Below, piece by piece: positions 13,109 through 16,654 of a stretch of DNA of 16,654 nt (position 1 is the first letter of the stretch; every line of letters starts with the position of its first letter). This DNA comes from a bacterium. GTDB lineage: Bacteria > Patescibacteriota > Minisyncoccia > Moranbacterales > DUUL01. The notes beneath the pieces are model-generated. The model was given only the letters and a program-made list of their open reading frames with translations, did not search any database and was not told the origin of the DNA. The stretch spans positions 1-16,654 of the forward strand of contig DAOUPS010000012.1 in assembly GCA_030626045.1 (NCBI GenBank). The letters are read 5' to 3'. A program made the position numbers and the translations under genes.

Positions 13109-14875
13109 TCATTTCTTTTTTTCAACAATATCTTCAAGCAGGCCGACAAATTTGTCAATTTTCATGATCTCCTGCTTCTTCCCATCACGTCTTCTTACTG
13201 CTACTGTGCCTTTTTCTTCTTCTCTTTCTCCGACAATGAGCATAAAGGGTATTTTTTGTTTTGTAGCTTCCGCAATGCGTTTTCCAAGAGAATCATCCGA
13301 ATCGTACATTTCCAGCCGAATATTTTTTTTGCGCAATATTTCATTAATTTTGCCGGCATAACCAGAAAAATTCTCTGATATTGGAAGTATGGCAACTTGG
13401 ATCGGCGCAAGCCAAGCTGGAAATGCGCCGGCATATTTTTCGATTAAAAATGCCATGGTTCGTTCAATGCATCCAATTGAAGATCGGTGGATTATCATTG
13501 GCTGTTGCTTCTTTCCATCTTTACCAATGTAACTCATCTTAAATCTTTCCGGCATAGCAAAATCAATTTGGACAGTGAATGCAGTGTCTTCTTTCCCATT
13601 GGCATTTCTCATTTGTATGTCCAGCTTCGGTCCGTAAAAAGCGGCCTCGTCTTCAACTTCAATATATTCCAACTTAATTTTATCCAAGATCTTTCTCATG
13701 GATTGCTGGGTATTTTCCCATGCTTTCGGATTGTCGATATATTTGCCTTTTTCATTTTTTTCATCCCATTTTGAGAATTGGTACCAATACTCCGTGATAT
13801 TAAGTGTTTTCATGCAATATTGGATCAAGTCGATCACATTTTCAAATTCAGTTTCGATCTGGTCGGGACGGCAAATAATATGGGCGTCAGCCAGTGTCCA
13901 GCCCCCCGCGTGCCTGATCAGCCCGGATAATTCCCCGGATTTTTCTTTGCGGTATAATTTCACTAATTCGGCATAACGAAGAGGAAGTTCGCGGTATGAT
14001 CGCGGACGGGAGTTGTAAATTTCAAAGTGGTGAGGGCAAGCCATTGGACGTAAAACGTATTCATCGTCATAAAGCTTCATGGCAGGATACATATCATCCT
14101 GGTAATGATCCCAATGTCCGGATAGCTTGTACAGTGCAACCCTTGTAATATCGGGGGTGTGAACATGCAAATAACCTCTCCGAGCCTCTTCTTCCATGAC
14201 GAATTTTTCCAGTTCTTTCCAAATTGTAGTCCCTTTTGGGGTAAACAGCGGCAATCCCTTTCCAACTAAATTTGAAAAAACAAATAGATCCAATTCTTTG
14301 CCTAATTTTCTATGGTCTCGCTTTCTGGCTTCTTTCATTTGAAAAAGATATCGTTTGAGTTCTTTTTTATTTTCAAAAACAACCCCGTAGATTCTTTGCA
14401 GCTGTTGGCGGTTTTCATCTCCTTTCCAATATGCTCCGGATATCCTGATAAGCCGGAAAGCGTTACTGTCAATTTCTCCGGTAGATTCCAAATGCGGACC
14501 GGTGCATAGATCAACAAAATGTCCGGAACGATAAACAGAAACACGGTTTTCTCCTATTTTTTCAAGATCTTCCGTAAGTTCTGTTTTGTACGGCTGTCCC
14601 GCTTTTTTAAATAACTCCTTGGCTTTTTGGGCAGGTATAACCTGTTTTTCAAACTGATAGTTGTCATTGATCATTTTTATCATTTTTTCTTCAATAAGCG
14701 GAAGATCTTCCGGAATCAAAGTTCGCGGGAGTTCAAAGTCATAATAAAACCCATCTTCAACCGCAGGTCCGATCCCGAGTTTAGCTTCCGGAAACATTTC
14801 CAAGACAGCTGCGGCGAGAACATGCGAAGTGCTATGGCGGAGAACTTTCGATCTTTCTTCTTTTGATAGTTTCAT
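13109..14875 (-). CDS. thrS: Threonine--tRNA ligase, lacking the N-terminal TGS domain
   Basis: 588-residue class II synthetase that charges tRNA-Thr. It begins directly with the editing domain: HSTSH (His14, His18), and CTGPH with Cys124 and His128 that clear Ser-tRNA. The TGS domain found at the start of E. coli ThrRS (642 residues) is absent. The catalytic core has zinc ligands Cys280 (MACPHH), His332 (ADAHII) and His463 (IIHRSS), motif 2 with RKEKSGELSGL, and motif 3 with Arg472. The C-terminal anticodon-binding domain follows from about residue 485 (WLAPIQVAILP). Odd: around 321-332 it reads RHAGGWTLADAH where E. coli reads RVRGFTQDDAH, one residue longer and changed at the Gln and first Asp. 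Start ATG at 14875 lies one base after the stop of the upstream gene and has no Shine-Dalgarno motif, suggesting coupling in one transcript. Confidence 0.95.
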   Translation of the reverse strand: MKLSKEERSKVLRHSTSHVLAAAVLEMFPEAKLGIGPAVEDGFYYDFELPRTLIPEDLPLIEEKMIKMINDNYQFEKQVIPAQKAKELFKKAGQPYKTELTEDLEKIGENRVSVYRSGHFVDLCTGPHLESTGEIDSNAFRLIRISGAYWKGDENRQQLQRIYGVVFENKKELKRYLFQMKEARKRDHRKLGKELDLFVFSNLVGKGLPLFTPKGTTIWKELEKFVMEEEARRGYLHVHTPDITRVALYKLSGHWDHYQDDMYPAMKLYDDEYVLRPMACPHHFEIYNSRPRSYRELPLRYAELVKLYRKEKSGELSGLIRHAGGWTLADAHIICRPDQIETEFENVIDLIQYCMKTLNITEYWYQFSKWDEKNEKGKYIDNPKAWENTQQSMRKILDKIKLEYIEVEDEAAFYGPKLDIQMRNANGKEDTAFTVQIDFAMPERFKMSYIGKDGKKQQPMIIHRSSIGCIERTMAFLIEKYAGAFPAWLAPIQVAILPISENFSGYAGKINEILRKKNIRLEMYDSDDSLGKRIAEATKQKIPFMLIVGEREEEKGTVAVRRRDGKKQEIMKIDKFVGLLEDIVEKKK

Positions 14876-14876
14876 A

Positions 14877-15368
14877 CTAAATATTGGTAAGTGTTTTAAG
14901 ATATTTAGAGATCTTTTTGTTGACTTTGTTTATCTTGGCGATGGATTTTTTAGAGATACTTCGTGAAACCAGTTGTTTTTCGTCTTGCGCAAGTTCCAAC
15001 CTATTGACATGTTCATATTTTTCGCATGTGCGGGAAACAAGAAGGCCAATGTATTCGCCTCCATTTTGCGGAGCCGGATCATAGTCGAGTAAGCGCTCAT
15101 ATGGATAAGTTCTCCAGTCATTTATTGTTTGTACCGTTGAAACAGTTGCTTCAGCCGCTTTTAGAGCGAGCCGATCCTGCGCATGTATTGACGGAGTAAC
15201 TTTCCCAGCATTCTTTGAAACTGTTTGTTTATTTTGGCTTTGAATTGAAGGGGTAACTTTTTGTGCTTCTACTTGTGTTGCATAAGGCAAAGAAAAAAGA
15301 GCTATGGCGGTAAAAAATCCAATACAATACTCCATCGCGCACCTTAAGGTTTTTTTAGATTTTTTCAT
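14877..15368 (-). CDS. Small secreted protein of unknown function with a KVTPSI repeat
   Basis: 163 residues from ATG 15368. The N terminus is a signal peptide: basic MKKSKKTLR, a hydrophobic stretch at about 15-30 and a likely cut after VEA (33-35). Directly after it, KVTPSIQSQ (37-45) and KVTPSIHAQ (56-64) form a direct repeat. The middle has NDWRTYPYERLLDYDPAPQNGGEY-like composition, and the last ~30 residues are very Lys/Ser/Ile-rich. No family is recognised. A TTG at 15395 would add nine residues but falls in an intergenic CAAAATC repeat, so the ATG is preferred; no Shine-Dalgarno motif is seen. It lies 42 bp after dnaE and one base before thrS, so it is probably cotranscribed. Export suggests an envelope role, by inference only. 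Confidence 0.7.
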   Translation of the reverse strand: MKKSKKTLRCAMEYCIGFFTAIALFSLPYATQVEAQKVTPSIQSQNKQTVSKNAGKVTPSIHAQDRLALKAAEATVSTVQTINDWRTYPYERLLDYDPAPQNGGEYIGLLVSRTCEKYEHVNRLELAQDEKQLVSRSISKKSIAKINKVNKKISKYLKTLTNI

Positions 15369-15410
15369 AATAAATGTTTTATTGATAAATTTCAAAATCC
15401 AAAATCCAAG

Positions 15411-16654
15411 TTATATTACTTTAACATTTTCTGTCCCTACGATGGCGCGAAGCTTATTGATGAGTTCTTTATCATAGCTTATATGATAAGGAGTTTCAAG
15501 CTTTTTACTGTTTTCATGCGACGTTATGTATACCCCGCATTGCCCTTTATCGGTATTACAAACAAGCTTAGAGATTTTTTGCAAAATATCTTGAGAATTT
15601 TGCCTGTCTATACAAATGGTGATATCCTTTTTTACCGCATTGTTTTGAGAATGTGCCTGTTGTTGAAACGAATTATTTTTCCGTTGATCAGCCAATGCCG
15701 GATTGTCGGTGTTATTTCGGCTAAAATCAGGACTCTTATTATTTTTGTATTTTTTTAACTTTTCTTTATCGACTAGGAATCCGTTTTCGCATAATATTTT
15801 CAGTTCTCCGTCTTTTTCCGATAATTTTCCCTTTATAAGAATAATATTCTCCTCTTTCCATATGTCAGCCTTTTCCTTGACGGTCTTTGGAAAAATTAAA
15901 GACTCTATTTTGCCAAGCCCGTCTTCGACAATGACAAAATACATGAGCTGATTATTGCGCGTGTACACTTTTTTAATTTTGGTTATAATTCCGCCGACAG
16001 TAACAACTTGATTGGCATGCTCTCGAGATAATTTTGATATAGGCGTCGCATTTTGGGAGAAGTAATCTTGATAGCCTCTTAGCGGATGATCGGAAATATA
16101 AAGGCCAAGCAATTCTTTCTCCCAAGAGAGTTTTTGATGATTCGATATTTTTCCAACCTCTCTGAACGCTATTTTTGGCGGTTCAATTGTCTTTTCTCCG
16201 CCAAGTGAGAAAAGGGAAGATTGTCCGGAGAGCATGTTCTTTTGAAAGCTTTTCGCGTAATTAAGAAGAATTTCAACATTTTGGAGAACCGTATTTCTTT
16301 CAGCCAGACTGTCAAGCGCGCCGGACATCGCAAGCGCCTCAATTGATTTTTTGTTTAAGTCTTTATCCTGAACACGCTCCATCAGATCAATAATGTCTTT
16401 GTACGCGTTTTTCTTATTGCGCTGATCAATAATCTTTTTCGCAATGTGGGTTCCGATACCCTTGATTGCTTCAAGGCCAAAGCGAATTTTCGGTTTCCCG
16501 TTATCGTTTTTCTCTACAACAGCAAAACCGCGAAAACTTTCATTGATGTCAGGCAGTAAGACTTCGATTCCCATCTTACGCGCTTCTTCTATTTCAATTG
16601 CGATCCGATCAGTATCGTCCTTGTCTGAATTCAGCAAGGCAGCCATGAATTGAG
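15411..16654 (-). CDS. dnaE: DNA polymerase III subunit alpha, C-terminal part (5' end outside window)
   Basis: The last ~413 residues of the replicative polymerase alpha subunit; the frame is open through the right edge (QFMAALLNSDKDDTDRIA at the edge), and the ATG at 16646 is an internal Met. The edge block matches the end of the DnaE fingers region. It is followed by VLLPDINES, the helix-hairpin-helix region FGLEAIKGIGTHIAKKII, DLMERVQDKDLNKKSIEAL and SGALDSL. ELLGLYISDHPL leads into the OB-fold (VVTVGGIITKIKKVYTRNNQ through LIKGKLSEKDGEL). A polar Asn/Gln/Lys-rich linker and a final ~75-residue domain (DITICIDRQ to VGTENVKVI) finish the protein. The catalytic aspartates and PHP domain lie outside the window. 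No terminator follows; the secreted-protein gene starts 42 bp downstream. Confidence 0.95.
   Translation of the reverse strand, partial: QFMAALLNSDKDDTDRIAIEIEEARKMGIEVLLPDINESFRGFAVVEKNDNGKPKIRFGLEAIKGIGTHIAKKIIDQRNKKNAYKDIIDLMERVQDKDLNKKSIEALAMSGALDSLAERNTVLQNVEILLNYAKSFQKNMLSGQSSLFSLGGEKTIEPPKIAFREVGKISNHQKLSWEKELLGLYISDHPLRGYQDYFSQNATPISKLSREHANQVVTVGGIITKIKKVYTRNNQLMYFVIVEDGLGKIESLIFPKTVKEKADIWKEENIILIKGKLSEKDGELKILCENGFLVDKEKLKKYKNNKSPDFSRNNTDNPALADQRKNNSFQQQAHSQNNAVKKDITICIDRQNSQDILQKISKLVCNTDKGQCGVYITSHENSKKLETPYHISYDKELINKLRAIVGTENVKVI

Noticed and set aside
15387..15409. Tandem CAAAATC units between dnaE and the secreted-protein gene
   Set aside because: Only two short units; simple AT-rich sequence, too little to call a repeat array.
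1..16654. CRISPR array, transposase, phage, toxin-antitoxin or defence genes
   Set aside because: No regularly spaced direct repeats and no proteins of these kinds were found on either strand; the elements present are short non-coding palindromes and AT-rich repeats.
1..16654. TGA read as an amino acid (SR1/Gracilibacteria code)
   Set aside because: rpsT, miaB and thrS end at TGA, and no conserved gene needs TGA read-through.

Overview
The window looks like a chromosomal piece of a Candidate Phyla Radiation (Patescibacteria) bacterium, most likely of the Parcubacteria group. This is inferred from gene content and protein style, not from a marker tree. The evidence is: AT-rich DNA; compact core genes; a short MurE-like ligase without the usual N-terminal domain; a FemX-type transferase; a divergent-PAP2 membrane protein; a polytopic O-antigen-ligase-like protein fused to TPR repeats; and AT-rich repeats between genes. 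TGA is an ordinary stop (rpsT, miaB and thrS end with it), so the TGA=Gly code of Gracilibacteria/SR1 does not apply.

Layout. Positions 1-4444 (+) hold the 3' end of rpoB and all of rpoC, the RNA polymerase beta and beta' subunits. A perfect 36-nt palindrome (4469-4504) works as a terminator in both directions and separates them from the converging rpsT (4661-4921, -). rpsT and ruvA diverge from 4922-5047. ruvA, a FemAB/FemX aminoacyltransferase and a Mur ligase then form a tight plus-strand run (5048-7998), joining Holliday-junction processing to cell-wall genes. A divergent-PAP2 gene (8033-8485, -) and the O-antigen-ligase/TPR gene (8797-11427, +) diverge from a region with two back-to-back sigma70-type promoters. 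From 11715 to the right edge everything is on the minus strand. In order of transcription these are dnaE (3' part), a small secreted protein of unknown function, thrS and miaB.

Intergenic DNA is the most distinctive part. Four gaps carry a 15-nt AT-rich core (aatttacaatttgaa). One copy is interrupted by a 40-nt hairpin that is missing from an inverted copy on the other side of miaB. A 139-bp inverted repeat of the GTCATCCTGAGCG type lies between thrS and miaB. None of the ten complete genes has a clear Shine-Dalgarno motif at its preferred start.

I found no CRISPR array, transposase, phage gene, defence system, tRNA or rRNA. The window is mainly housekeeping. The points most worth following are the repeat insertion, the divergent promoter region with a possible 46-codon leader ORF, the ThrRS active-site variant, MiaB without a TRAM domain, and the envelope-glycan gene set.
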